This document shows, piece by piece, positions 24,247 to 33,662 of a DNA stretch of 64,000 bases. The first letter of the stretch is position 1. Every line of letters begins with the position of its first letter. This DNA is from Anaerobutyricum hallii. GTDB lineage: Bacteria > Bacillota > Clostridia > Lachnospirales > Lachnospiraceae. The stretch lies in the NCBI RefSeq assembly GCF_900209925.1, contig NZ_LT907978.1, positions 480,001-544,000 on the forward strand, read 5' to 3'. Made by a program: the position numbers and the translations under genes. The notes beneath the pieces are model-generated. The model did no database searches. It saw nothing but the letters and a program-made list of their open reading frames with translations, and was not told the origin of the DNA.

Positions 24247-26212
24247 ATGCTATCTTTATACAAGAGTGTCCACCTCTATGCAGGTTGACGGATACAGCTT
24301 GGATGCCCAGCGTGACAAGTTAAGAAAGTATGCGGCATACGAAGATATGGTTATTGCCGGGGAGTATTCTGACGAGGGCTTTTCCGGAAAGAACATCCAA
24401 GGACGGCAGGACTTTCAACGGATGCTGAATGACATTCAGGACTGCAAAGACGGCGTATCTTATGTGCTGGTCTTTAAGCTCTCCCGATTTGGCAGAAATG
24501 CGGCGGACGTTCTGAACTCTTTGCAGCTCATGCAGGATTTCGGTGTCAATCTGATCTGCGTGGAGGATGGCATTGATAGTTCCAAGGATGCCGGAAAGCT
24601 GATGATTTCTGTGCTGTCTGCGGTGGCAGAAATCGAGCGTGAGAATATCCGAACTCAGACCATGGCAGGACGGGAGCAAAAGGCTCGTGAGGGCAAGTGG
24701 AATGGTGGTTTTGCCCCTTATGGCTATAGTCTGGAAAACGGTGATCTTGTCATTGCAGAGGATGAAGTGGAAGTAATCCGTGTCATTTATGACCGCTACA
24801 TTCACACCAACGAGGGCGTTGCCGGAGTTGCAAAATATTTGAATCGTAATGGCTTTGTCAAGAAGCTACGGCAGAACAATACTATTCCCGGATTTTCAAG
24901 GAGCTTCGTGCAGGATGTACTGGACAATCCTGTTTACATGGGTAAGATAGCCTATGGCAGACGCAGGACGGAAAAGAAACAGGGTACAAGAAACGAGATG
25001 CACGTGGTTGAGCAGTCAGAGTTCCCTATTTATGACGGGCAGCACGAAGCCATCATTTCCGAAGAAGATTGGTATCTGGCACAGGAAAAGCGCAAGATCA
25101 ATTCCTTTAAGCGGGAAAAGGTCAATAATCCAGATCACGCACATATCCTGTCCGGTATTCTGAAATGTCCATGCTGCGGAAAGAGTATGTATGGCAATAT
25201 CGCCAAGGCTCACAGCAAGGACAAGAAAACAAGATATTATTACTACTGTAAAAACACAGTAACACCAACCGGGCATGAGTGCAGCTTCCGACTGAATATC
25301 GAGCAGACGGAAATCAATAAGTTTGTGGCAAAGATTATATCCGCTATGGTCAACAATCCTCGGTTTGTAGAAGCGATTCAGGCGAAAATCGGCTCGGCAG
25401 TTGATACAGAGGATATGGAAAAGCAGATCGCCGTTCTGCAAGGTCAGTTAAAGCAAGCCTTTGGAACGAAAAGCCGCTTGGAGCGTCAGATGGACACCTT
25501 GGACATCAACGATGCCCACTATGACAGAAAGATTTTGGACTTGCAGCGCCGCTATGATGAGCAGTATGATACCATAGAGGATATCGAAGTTCAGATTGGC
25601 GAATTGCAAAGCCAAATCCGCAGCATTCAGCAGGAGAAAATCTCCGGCGACAATATCTATCGGCTCTTACTGGCATTTGATGAAGTCTACCATTCCGCAA
25701 CGGAAGCGGAACAGAAAGAGTTTATGAAAGCCTTTATCGAGCGAATTGAAATGTTCCCGGAGAAAAGGAAAGACGGAAGCTGGATAAAGAAGATCGTATT
25801 CAATTTCCCTGTGCCTGTTGATGGCGAGGAAGTGAAAGAACTTCCCTTGGAAACTGAAACAACCGTCGAGACGGTTGTACTGCTTTCCCACAAAAAGCCA
25901 GACGGACATATCAACGTAAAAGTTGAGTTTGGTGAGGGTGAGGGAAAAGTTCCGCTTGATAATATCGCTAAAAGAGCCGAAGAATACAAGCCCAAGGAAC
26001 GAGTGACCTACAAAATGATAAAGGAGTACATAGAAGCGAAATATGGTTTCAAGGTACATGCCGCATATATTGCGGAGGTAAAAAGGGATTTAGGCTTGCC
26101 GATGTATGATGCTCCTAATGCAGTAGAAGAACTGAAACAGCCGAGGAAACATCCGACGGCAGAGAAAGTGGAAGCGATAAAGGATGCGTTGAAACATTTT
26201 GAGGTGATTTAA
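24227..26212 (+). CDS. Large serine recombinase 2, probable CTG start
   Basis: This ~661-aa recombinase has the same domain order as the one at 5098: YTRVST catalytic serine, LSRFGRNAADVL, EIERENI, zinc ribbon CPCCGKSMYG, coiled coil and C-terminal DNA-binding region. A GTG at 24218 is in frame but lies inside the ribosome site GGGAGG. CTG at 24227 stands 8 bp after it and aligns with the ATG of recombinase 1, so I favour CTG. ACAACCGTC-GA-GACGGTTGT (25859-25878) is a perfect 9-bp inverted repeat around GA within the gene. It is the integrase of the mobile element. Confidence 0.95.
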   Translation: MKKKQLKCYLYTRVSTSMQVDGYSLDAQRDKLRKYAAYEDMVIAGEYSDEGFSGKNIQGRQDFQRMLNDIQDCKDGVSYVLVFKLSRFGRNAADVLNSLQLMQDFGVNLICVEDGIDSSKDAGKLMISVLSAVAEIERENIRTQTMAGREQKAREGKWNGGFAPYGYSLENGDLVIAEDEVEVIRVIYDRYIHTNEGVAGVAKYLNRNGFVKKLRQNNTIPGFSRSFVQDVLDNPVYMGKIAYGRRRTEKKQGTRNEMHVVEQSEFPIYDGQHEAIISEEDWYLAQEKRKINSFKREKVNNPDHAHILSGILKCPCCGKSMYGNIAKAHSKDKKTRYYYYCKNTVTPTGHECSFRLNIEQTEINKFVAKIISAMVNNPRFVEAIQAKIGSAVDTEDMEKQIAVLQGQLKQAFGTKSRLERQMDTLDINDAHYDRKILDLQRRYDEQYDTIEDIEVQIGELQSQIRSIQQEKISGDNIYRLLLAFDEVYHSATEAEQKEFMKAFIERIEMFPEKRKDGSWIKKIVFNFPVPVDGEEVKELPLETETTVETVVLLSHKKPDGHINVKVEFGEGEGKVPLDNIAKRAEEYKPKERVTYKMIKEYIEAKYGFKVHAAYIAEVKRDLGLPMYDAPNAVEELKQPRKHPTAEKVEAIKDALKHFEVI

Positions 26213-26234
26213 TTGTAGCAGGGAAGGATTGCAA

Positions 26235-26639
26235 ATGAGTATAGATAATGTAATTTCCATAATTATTAGTATATTAGGTTCTTCTGTAATAACGTTGATA
26301 TTGTCCACATTTATTTTTCAACCAATGCAAGATAAGAAAAAGTATGTTTTTGAGGAAAAAAAGAGAGTATATGAATCTATAATTGTATTTGCGCAAATTG
26401 TACTTTTTCCAGCCGAAGCGAAATTTTCTTTAGGAGTTGCAAGGTATAATATACAAGAGTTATCAGATGATGAAAATAGAAATAATGCAATAAATGATTT
26501 GAAGATGGCAATTCCTAAGTTGAAGTTAATTTCAAAAGATGATGTTCTTGTCAAGGAATTAGATAAATTTATTCACCAGAAAAGTGAGGAACAATTTAAT
26601 ATACTTGTAAATCGATTGAGAAAGGATTTATACAAATAA
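26235..26639 (+). CDS. Membrane-anchored hypothetical protein
   Basis: From ATG 26235 (ribosome site GGGAAGGA), about 134 residues. One hydrophobic helix lies at residues 6-30, followed by a soluble helical region (FEEKKRVYESIIVFAQ). AT-rich codon use differs from the upstream recombinase. Small proteins with one N-terminal helix and a cytoplasmic helical domain are common in phage-defence and stress loci, but I do not recognise this one. It starts 22 bp after the recombinase stop. Confidence 0.6.
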   Translation: MSIDNVISIIISILGSSVITLILSTFIFQPMQDKKKYVFEEKKRVYESIIVFAQIVLFPAEAKFSLGVARYNIQELSDDENRNNAINDLKMAIPKLKLISKDDVLVKELDKFIHQKSEEQFNILVNRLRKDLYK

Positions 26640-26663
26640 AACTAGGTGTCTTCGGAGGTGTTT

Positions 26664-27692
26664 ATGGAATAAAAATTTTATGATGAGATAAAGAACATCT
26701 TGATAACAGCAAGAAATAAAGTCTATCAAACAGCCAATTTTTCAATGGTTGAAGACTATTGGAATATCGGGAAATCAATCATTGAAGAACAGGGCGGCAA
26801 TGAAAAGGCGGAGTATGGGACAGGTTTATTGAAAGAATTATCGAAACAAATGACTCAAGATTTTGGAAAAGGATTTACTGTTGCCAATTTGAAAAATATG
26901 AGGCAGTTTTATTTGACGTTTCCAAATGGCTACGCACTGCGTAGCGAATTGAGTTGGACTCATTATCGGCTTTTGATGCGTGTGGAAAATGATAAAGCAC
27001 GAGAATTTTATATGCAGGAAGCCGTAAAATCGCAATGGAGTACCAGACAGCTTGAAAGACAGATAAATTCTTTCTTTTACGAAAGATTATTATCCAGTAA
27101 AAATAAAGAGCAGGTTGCGGCAGAAATTCAGACATTGGTGATGGCAAAAAAACCAGAAGATGTTATCCGTGACCCGTATGTATTGGAATTTCTTGGACTG
27201 ACACCCAATGATGATTTTTATGAAAGTGATTTAGAGCAAGCGTTAATTACACATTTGCAAAAATTCCTTTTGGAACTTGGCAGAGGCTTTTCATTTGTCG
27301 CAAGGCAGAAAAGAATAACGTTTGATGGACGCCATTTTAGAATTGACCTTGTATTTTATAATTACATCTTAAAATGTTTTGTATTGATTGATTTAAAGGT
27401 TGGAGACTTAACACATCAGGATTTAGGACAGATGCAGATGTAAGTTCATTATTATGAGCGAGAGCTTATGAATGAGGGAGATAATCCGCCGATAGGCATT
27501 GTGTTATGTGCAGACAAGAGTGAGTCTGTAGTTAAATATACATTGCCGGAAAATGAAACACAAATTTTTGCTTCAAAGTATAAATTATATTTGCCAAGCG
27601 AAGAAGAATTGTTGAGAGAATTAAATTAGGAATATCGAGCATTGGAAGCTAGTAAGACAGAAGAATATATTGACGGTATGAAAAAAGAATAA
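26664..27692 (+). pseudogene. DUF1016 (YhcG-type PD-(D/E)XK nuclease) gene with three in-frame stops
   Basis: Starting at ATG 26664 (ribosome site GGAGG), one frame reads without any shift to 27692. It is interrupted by TAA at codon 3 (26670), TAA at codon 260 (27441) and TAG at codon 322 (27627). The N-terminal winged-helix-like domain (WNIGKSIIEEQGG, LSWTHYRLLMRV) and nuclease core (FRIDLVFYN, FVLIDLKVG, then VHYYERELMNEGDNPPIG after the second stop) are clear DUF1016. The second stop replaces the family's usual Tyr codon. The central 247 codons could be translated from TTG 26700, but that product would end inside the nuclease fold. Confidence 0.85.
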
Positions 27693-27824
27693 ATTTTACA
27701 TCAGGGTGGTGCAAAATTTATGGAACTAATATTTTGTGTGAAAGAGGATGCACGTGCAGTATTAGTACTGTATAAATATTGCTCATATTTCTGTGGTTTT
27801 GTGGAGATATGTTTTAATTTGGTA

Positions 27825-28138
27825 TGCATGTGGAGACGGTTGTTCTTTTGTCCCAACAAAAACCAGATGACACGATAGAGATCGACTTAGACCTGGACGA
27901 GCTGGATGCTACCAGTGCCGAGTTGAAAGCAACCTATCAGGAAATCAAAGATTATGTGCTGAAAGAATTTGGCTTGAAGGTTTCAAATTTATATATTTTT
28001 CAGGTAAAACGCAAATGTGGAATTGAAGTGGGAGAAAACTATAATCTTCCAAAATCAGAAAATGCAAGAGTTCCACAATGCCCGAAAGAGAAAGAAGATG
28101 CTATCAAGGCTGCCCTGAAATATTTTGCGATGATCTAA
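27825..28138 (+). pseudogene. C-terminal remnant of a third large serine recombinase
   Basis: The last ~103 codons of a recombinase remain, closest to recombinase 1 (KVSNLYIFQVKRKCGIEVGE, NYNLPKSEN). Upstream sequence has no recombinase similarity. The similarity begins exactly at GA-GACGGTTGT (27833 on), the right half of the site that is palindromic in recombinase genes 1 and 2. An ATG at 27824 opens the frame by chance. It is followed by tnpV. Confidence 0.85.
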
Positions 28139-28169
28139 GGACATCGCTGATTTCAAGGAGGAATAACAC

Positions 28170-28541
28170 ATGAAAAGCACATTTGAAAAAATGGGTGGAA
28201 CCTACACACTTGGCGCAGACGGAATTTACTACCCGAATCTTGTCAGTACAGATGAAGAACCGCATTATGGGAAATATGGAATGATGCGGAAAACATATCT
28301 GAAAGAGCATCGTCCGGCAATGTATTCACTGTATATGTTGGAAGACAGATTGACAGAACATCTGAATGCGGTGGACGATGAAGCGCAGGAGCGAATGGAT
28401 ATTCTGATGCGTCAGATGATGGAGAGGCAGGGCATTACGGAAGAATTGAAAGCTTGTGATTAGATGGAATGGGTCAGAGCGGTAAATGGTATTCGTAATA
28501 TGGCAGAAGAGATTGTGTTAAAAGAATTGGTCTATATTTAA
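28170..28541 (+). pseudogene. tnpV: tnpV with an amber codon
   Basis: The frame from ATG 28170 encodes a TnpV-type protein (GGTYTLGADGIYYPNL, HRPAMYSLYMLEDRL). TAG at 28461-28463 interrupts it, but the same frame continues with MEWVRAVNGIRNMAEEIVLK and ends at TAA 28541, matching the usual TnpV C-terminus. The family normally has Gln there, so CAG to TAG is the likely change. TnpV is an accessory protein of Tn4451-type transposons. A 97-residue product would lack the last 25 residues. Confidence 0.8.
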
Positions 28542-28548
28542 AGTGTGG

Positions 28549-28569
28549 AAAGCTCCTTCAGGAGCTTTT
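28549..28569 (+). terminator. Terminator after tnpV
   Basis: AAAGCTCC pairs with GGAGCTTT around a 5-nt loop, followed by T. Confidence 0.7.
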
Positions 28570-28614
28570 GGCTGTTTATAAGATAAATTCTGTCGGAGAT
28601 TTTGACTTAATGAT

Positions 28615-28643
28615 TTGATTTATAAAACTGGCAATGATACAAT
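28615..28643 (+). promoter_or_regulatory. Promoter of the two-component operon
   Basis: TTGATT (28615-28620) and TACAAT (28638-28643) are spaced by 17 bp, 31 bp before the response-regulator gene. Confidence 0.55.
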
Positions 28644-28673
28644 TAGTGTAATTTGTAAGAAAGCAGAGAAAAT

Positions 28674-29357
28674 ATGAGTGAAAAGTTACTGATTGTTGAA
28701 GATGACAAAAAATTAAATGATGGAATCCGTCTGGCTTTAAAGAATGATGATTATTTCTTTTATCAGTGCAGAACTTTGCAGGAAGCTAGAGAGATCTTGA
28801 AAAAGGAAGATATCACATTGGTTTTATTAGATGTGAATTTGCCGGATGGAAATGGGATTGATTTTGTAAGAGAAATAAGGAAAAATAGTCAGGTGCCGAT
28901 TATTCTGCTTACAGTAAATAACATGGAAGTAGATATTGTAACAGGATTGGAAGCTGGGGCAAATGATTATATTACGAAACCGTTTAGCTTGATGGTTTTG
29001 CGTGCAAGAGTGTCTGTGCAACTTAGAAATAAAGAGGCAGCAGCTAAGAATTCTATGGAGCTTGATGGATTTGAGTTCTATTTCGATAAAATGGAATTTT
29101 TCAAAGATGGAGAACCTATTGAACTTAGTAAGACAGAACAAAAACTCCTTAGAGTGCTGTGTGAAAACAGAGGAAAAGTATTGAAAAGGGAATATCTGAT
29201 TGACGAGGTATGGCAGGGAGATACAGAGTTTGTGGATGCCCATGCCTTGACTGTTGCTATCAAACGCCTCAGAGACAAATTAGAAGATGATACGCAGAAG
29301 CCTGAATATATCAAGACGGTTTATGGAATTGGTTATACATGGGCGGTGAATGGATGA
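28674..29357 (+). CDS. OmpR-family response regulator
   Basis: The 227-residue protein has a receiver domain with phospho-acceptor Asp in LLDVNLPDGNG and Lys in ITKPFSL, followed by a winged-helix output domain (KTEQKLLRVLCENRGKVL, VAIKRLRDKLE). It overlaps the kinase gene by 4 nt (ATGA). It likely controls the FtsX-type ABC transporter downstream, as in Bce/Vex-like antimicrobial-peptide systems. It is a candidate for binding the 11-bp repeat promoters elsewhere in the window, which is inference only. Confidence 0.93.
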   Translation: MSEKLLIVEDDKKLNDGIRLALKNDDYFFYQCRTLQEAREILKKEDITLVLLDVNLPDGNGIDFVREIRKNSQVPIILLTVNNMEVDIVTGLEAGANDYITKPFSLMVLRARVSVQLRNKEAAAKNSMELDGFEFYFDKMEFFKDGEPIELSKTEQKLLRVLCENRGKVLKREYLIDEVWQGDTEFVDAHALTVAIKRLRDKLEDDTQKPEYIKTVYGIGYTWAVNG

Positions 29358-30262
29358 TAGAAACAATTATGTTGATTGTAGTTATATTTGTCCTGAGCGG
29401 AGTTTTTTGGTACAGCCTTTTTTATGAGAAAGAAAAAAAGCTTTTGAACCGGCTGCAGCAAATGCTGGATTGTGCAATAGATGGAGAACTGGAACGGACA
29501 GAAGTATCAGAAGAAAAGTATTCTGCTCTTGAAAACAGCATGAAACAATATATAGACAGTAGCTTTCTGGCAGGAAAAAATCAACAGGAACAGAAAGAAG
29601 TGATACAAAAACTTATTTCAGATATTGCGCATCAGACCCTGACTCCTATTTCAAATCTGAAAATCTATGGAGAAATACTCTCTGAAGTGAGTAATGAAAA
29701 TCAGGAGGAGATAGCTACCATTTTGGAGCAAACAGACAAATTAGATTTTTTGATACAATCATTGGTCAAATTATCACGGATGGAGAGTGGAATTATCGCA
29801 GTACATTCGGAGGATACTACTATTAAGCAGATGCTTGAATCTATACAGCAGCAGTTTAACGTAAAAGTAAGGGAGAAGAATATTACTCTGAGCCTATGTG
29901 ACACGGATTTGCATGCTATGTGTGATTCAAAATGGACCGTGGAGGCACTCGGAAATATTGTAGACAATGCGATTAAATACACAGCATGTGGGGGAAATGT
30001 TCAGATAAAAGTCGAGCAGTATTCTTTTTTTGTAAAGATTGATATCATTGATGATGGCATTGGAATAGAAAAAGAAGAAATACCAAAGATATTTGGAAGG
30101 TTTTATCGGAGTCTGTCAGTGGCAGACCAGCCAGGAGTAGGAATTGGCTTATTCCTTGCAAGAGAGATTATTCAGGCACAAAAGGGGTATATAAAAGTGA
30201 CATCAAAGAGAGGAAAGGGTTCTACATTTTCTGTGTTTCTTCCGATAGCAAAGAAGGAATAG
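29354..30262 (+). CDS. Sensor histidine kinase
   Basis: About 302 residues from ATG 29354, overlapping the regulator stop. One N-terminal membrane helix (residues 2-22) is followed directly by the dimerisation domain with an unusual H-box (DIAHQTLTPISN instead of SHELRTP) and an ATPase domain with N-box DNAIKYT, G1 DIIDDGIGIEKEE and G2 GVGIGLFLAR. No extracellular sensor domain is present, so it probably senses through the transporter. Confidence 0.92.
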   Translation: MIETIMLIVVIFVLSGVFWYSLFYEKEKKLLNRLQQMLDCAIDGELERTEVSEEKYSALENSMKQYIDSSFLAGKNQQEQKEVIQKLISDIAHQTLTPISNLKIYGEILSEVSNENQEEIATILEQTDKLDFLIQSLVKLSRMESGIIAVHSEDTTIKQMLESIQQQFNVKVREKNITLSLCDTDLHAMCDSKWTVEALGNIVDNAIKYTACGGNVQIKVEQYSFFVKIDIIDDGIGIEKEEIPKIFGRFYRSLSVADQPGVGIGLFLAREIIQAQKGYIKVTSKRGKGSTFSVFLPIAKKE

Positions 30263-30315
30263 TATCAAAACTGTGACATTTCAGAAACTAGATGGAGACA
30301 TTGTTATGATAAAGT

Positions 30316-30346
30316 CTGTATTGTAAAGATCAATACAGGCTTTTTT
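30316..30346 (+). terminator. Terminator/attenuator between kinase and ABC genes
   Basis: CTGTATTG (30316-30323) pairs with CAATACAG (30331-30338), followed by GC and six T. It separates the two-component genes from the transporter, allowing independent control. Confidence 0.8.
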
Positions 30347-30360
30347 GATGGGAGGATGAC

Positions 30361-31041
30361 ATGAATATATTAAAAGCAGTAAATTTACGAAAAATATATG
30401 GGCAGGGAGAAACAGAAGTCAGGGCTCTTGATGGTATAAACCTGGAAGTAGAAAAAGGGGAGTTTGTAGCGATTGTTGGAACCTCTGGAAGTGGAAAGTC
30501 TACATTGCTTCATATCATTGGTGGTTTGGATAATCCAACATCCGGTCAGGTCATTGTTGACGGACAGAATTTAAGCCATATGACAGATGAAGAGCTTACT
30601 ATTTTTAGGCGTAGAAATATTGGATTTGTATTTCAACAGTATAATCTGGTTCCGATGCTGAATGTATGGGAAAATATTGTTCTTCCTGTAAAACTGGATG
30701 GAAAAAAGATTGAAAAAGGTTATGTAAATGAAATCATAGATACACTGGGCATTCGGACAAAACTGGAAAATCTTCCAAGTGCACTGTCAGGGGGTCAGCA
30801 GCAAAGGGTGGCAATCGCAAGAGCATTAGCGGCAAAACCTGCTATTTTGCTGGCAGATGAACCGACAGGCAATCTGGACTCAAAAACGAGTCAGGATGTA
30901 TTGGGACTTTTAAAAGTCACCAGTAAGCGTTTTCATCAAACGATTGTAATGATTACTCACAATGAGGAGATTGCCCAGATGACTGACAGGATTTTACAGA
31001 TTGAAGACGGAAAAATTGTTTCAGACAGTGGTTTGGTATAG
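30361..31041 (+). CDS. ABC transporter ATP-binding protein (MacB/LolD-like)
   Basis: The 226-residue ATPase has Walker A GTSGSGKST, Q-loop FQQYNLVP, signature LSGGQQQRVAIARAL, Walker B ILLADEPTGNLD and switch His in MITHNEE. GNLD and the short length are typical of partners of FtsX-domain permeases. It starts at ATG 30361 after GGGAGG and is followed 13 bp later by the permease. Confidence 0.95.
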   Translation: MNILKAVNLRKIYGQGETEVRALDGINLEVEKGEFVAIVGTSGSGKSTLLHIIGGLDNPTSGQVIVDGQNLSHMTDEELTIFRRRNIGFVFQQYNLVPMLNVWENIVLPVKLDGKKIEKGYVNEIIDTLGIRTKLENLPSALSGGQQQRVAIARALAAKPAILLADEPTGNLDSKTSQDVLGLLKVTSKRFHQTIVMITHNEEIAQMTDRILQIEDGKIVSDSGLV

Positions 31042-31054
31042 TGAGGGCGATTAT

Positions 31055-33604
31055 ATGGTAAAAGTAGAGAATAAAGAAACGTTACGATTATTGACGAAAC
31101 GTTTTATGAAAATGAACCGAGCAAGAAATATTATTGCTGTTATTGCAATCATGTTGACATCACTGTTATTTACAAGCCTCTTTGTGGGGAGTGTATCCAT
31201 GATACTTTCCAAAAGAGCAACGGAAATTAAGCAATTTATGGATTCATCCCATGCTATTGCGCAGAATTTGTCAGAAGAAGATGCGGTGAGATTGCAAAAA
31301 ACAATAGAACAAAGTGATGAGGTGGAACGATATGGAACAGGCATTTTTCTGGGAGCAGGAAGAGATAAACATTTTGGCTTTTCAGTAGAAGTTAGATATG
31401 CAGATAAAAATATGGCAGAAAGCTTTAATTGTCTGCCAACTACAGGAAGACTGCCAGAGAAGGAAAATGAAGTGGCAGTCAGCAGCTTGGTACTGGAAGC
31501 ACTGGGAGTTACACCAAAGATTGGGGAAGAAGTCACGCTGACGTGGGAAGTAAATCCAATGCTGAAACAATACAAAACAGATACATTCCAGATATGTGGA
31601 TTTTGGCAGGGTGATAAGGCTGTTTTAGGTCAGATGGTCTGGGTATCTGAAGCCTATGCGAAGGAGAATTGTTATCCTGTTACACAGAAAGAATTAAAAA
31701 ATGGTATCTATAATGGGGGAAAGGAGTATTCTGTCTGGTACAAGAATCTTTGGAATCTGGAAAAGAAAACAGAAAATATATCTAAGACAGCAGGATTTAC
31801 GAAAGCAAGGACAGGATTGGAGATCAATCCGGCATATAATCTTTTTGAAGAGGATTCATTTTCATTCACTTCCCTTATTGTAATGGTACTGTTTGTGATA
31901 TTGGCTGGTTACTTAATTATTTATAATATTTTTAATATATCCGTGAAAACGGATATTAGAGCCTACGGATTATTGAAGAACGTGGGAACAACAGGAAAAC
32001 AATTGAAAAAAATTGTACGTATGCAGGCATGGAAATTGTCAGAAGTGGGGATTCCAATCGGATTGATCTTCGGTTATCTTGCAGGTTTTTGTATGTCGCC
32101 GTCTCTGACAGCAGATGCCCAAATCAGTGCACAGGCAGGACAGACTACACAGACAGTAGTATCAGCTAATCCTTTGATTTTTTTTGCAGCAGCACTTCTG
32201 ACACTTTTAACGGTGTATTTATCCTGTCTACGGGCTTGTAAAATGGTGGAAAGAGTTTCGCCTGTGGAAGCCCTACATTTGGCAGAAGGAGAGCAGTCAC
32301 AGAAGAAAATAAAAAAGAATACGTCTGTAACCTGGTGGGGAATGGCAGTTCAAAATGTGTTCCGTAACTGGAAAAAGGGATTGATTGTTATGCTTTCTAT
32401 CGCTCTTTCTATGGTAGTGGTCAACTGTATTGTGATGTTGGTGCAGGGATATGATTTTGAGTCTTACCAGAATATAGTTTTAGCATCTGATTTTCAACTG
32501 GATCAGATGACCGACACTTTATCGAATACAAATTTCAACGGTATTACACCTGAAATCAAAGAGATTCTGAATAAGTGTCCGGAAAGTGAGAAAACAGGAT
32601 ATGTGTATTATTCGGAAGAAAGACATAAGATGGAACCGGCACTTTTGAAAACGTGGGAGACATTGGCAGAAAAAAACAAAGAAAACTGGACAGATTATGA
32701 AAAGCAAATCTGGGAGGAAACAAAAGCGGATAATACTGTAAAGGTTCATTTCCTCGGAATTAGTGAAGCGGTGTTTGATATGTTAGAATGGAAAGGGGAA
32801 AAATGTTCCTGGGATACGTTTAAAAGTGGGGATTATGTGATTGTGGACTATAGTGATAAATATACAGAACAACCAGTTTCTTATTATCAGTCTGGCGAGA
32901 CTTTTAAAATGGAGTACGGAAACGGAAAGCAGAAAGATTATGGGGTAATCGGAGAAGCTATGATGCCATATTCCCTGGATTATCCGTATGCAGATTCTGT
33001 TTATATTACAGTAATGGTCCCAGAAGAAGAGTATTTCACCCAGACAGAAAATCAATCAGCAATGTATGCTACTATTGATGCCAAGAAGGGAGAGGATAAG
33101 CAAGTAAAAGAATACATTGATAAAAATGTTTTGAAAGAAAATGATATGATAAATGTTTCTTCTGTATTGGATATGAAGGCGAGCTTTAGGCGGTTTGTCA
33201 GTAAATATTATATGATCGGTAGTTTTCTTGTCATTATTTTAGCTTTTATTGGCATTATGAATTTCTTTAATACAACAGCAACTTCTGTAATTAGCAGAAA
33301 AAAAGAACTGGCACTTTTGGAAGTTGTTGGAATGACGAAAAAACAGATATCGAAAATGCTAGTGGCTGAGGGATTCCTATATTTGGGAGGCGCATTTGTG
33401 ATTGCAGTATTGCTAATTGTGTTTGGAGCAAAGCAAATTTTAGTAAATACGCTCGGTACAGCATTTTTCTTCCGGCTACATCTTACGATAGTGCCATGTG
33501 TGCTTATGATTCCAATTTTGGTTGGGATTGCGTATGTGATACCAAAGTATCAGTTTGAAAAGATGAGTCGGGAAAGCATTGTTGAAAGGATTCGGAAAGA
33601 ATAA
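31055..33604 (+). CDS. FtsX-domain ABC permease
   Basis: From ATG 31055 the protein has 849 residues. One N-terminal helix is followed by a large extracytoplasmic domain, three helices with an FtsX signature (SVKTDIRAYGLLKNVGTTGK), a second extracytoplasmic domain, and three C-terminal helices with SRKKELALLEVVGMTKKQ. Two FtsX repeats and this length fit peptide exporters or antimicrobial-peptide detoxification permeases controlled by a two-component system. A terminator follows. Confidence 0.93.
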   Translation: MVKVENKETLRLLTKRFMKMNRARNIIAVIAIMLTSLLFTSLFVGSVSMILSKRATEIKQFMDSSHAIAQNLSEEDAVRLQKTIEQSDEVERYGTGIFLGAGRDKHFGFSVEVRYADKNMAESFNCLPTTGRLPEKENEVAVSSLVLEALGVTPKIGEEVTLTWEVNPMLKQYKTDTFQICGFWQGDKAVLGQMVWVSEAYAKENCYPVTQKELKNGIYNGGKEYSVWYKNLWNLEKKTENISKTAGFTKARTGLEINPAYNLFEEDSFSFTSLIVMVLFVILAGYLIIYNIFNISVKTDIRAYGLLKNVGTTGKQLKKIVRMQAWKLSEVGIPIGLIFGYLAGFCMSPSLTADAQISAQAGQTTQTVVSANPLIFFAAALLTLLTVYLSCLRACKMVERVSPVEALHLAEGEQSQKKIKKNTSVTWWGMAVQNVFRNWKKGLIVMLSIALSMVVVNCIVMLVQGYDFESYQNIVLASDFQLDQMTDTLSNTNFNGITPEIKEILNKCPESEKTGYVYYSEERHKMEPALLKTWETLAEKNKENWTDYEKQIWEETKADNTVKVHFLGISEAVFDMLEWKGEKCSWDTFKSGDYVIVDYSDKYTEQPVSYYQSGETFKMEYGNGKQKDYGVIGEAMMPYSLDYPYADSVYITVMVPEEEYFTQTENQSAMYATIDAKKGEDKQVKEYIDKNVLKENDMINVSSVLDMKASFRRFVSKYYMIGSFLVIILAFIGIMNFFNTTATSVISRKKELALLEVVGMTKKQISKMLVAEGFLYLGGAFVIAVLLIVFGAKQILVNTLGTAFFFRLHLTIVPCVLMIPILVGIAYVIPKYQFEKMSRESIVERIRKE

Positions 33605-33621
33605 TAACAATGTGTAAATTA

Positions 33622-33656
33622 GGCGTATGGATTTGATGGATTCATGCGCCTTTTTT
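33622..33656 (+). terminator. Terminator after the FtsX permease
   Basis: GGCGTATG (33622-33629) pairs with CATGCGCC (33643-33650, one G-T), followed by six T. It faces the leftward relaxase remnant. Confidence 0.8.
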
Positions 33657-33662
33657 AGAAAA

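Larger units (their letters stand above)
7380..26212. mobile_element. Integrative and mobilizable element (approximate limits)
   Basis: The stretch is more GC-rich than its flanks. It carries a complete mobilizable-element toolkit in its right half: CHC2 primase, D5-like helicase, oriT, MobV relaxase, small HTH protein and a serine recombinase at the right end. Regulators, ABC transporters and a sigma-like protein form the left half. No conjugation (type IV secretion) genes are present, so transfer would need a helper. I could not identify att sites, so both limits are guesses set by gene content. The left ABC block might be separate cargo. Confidence 0.45.

Noticed and set aside
27824-28138. 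A short independent protein gene
   Set aside because: The sequence is the C-terminus of a large serine recombinase and its ATG arises at the break point.
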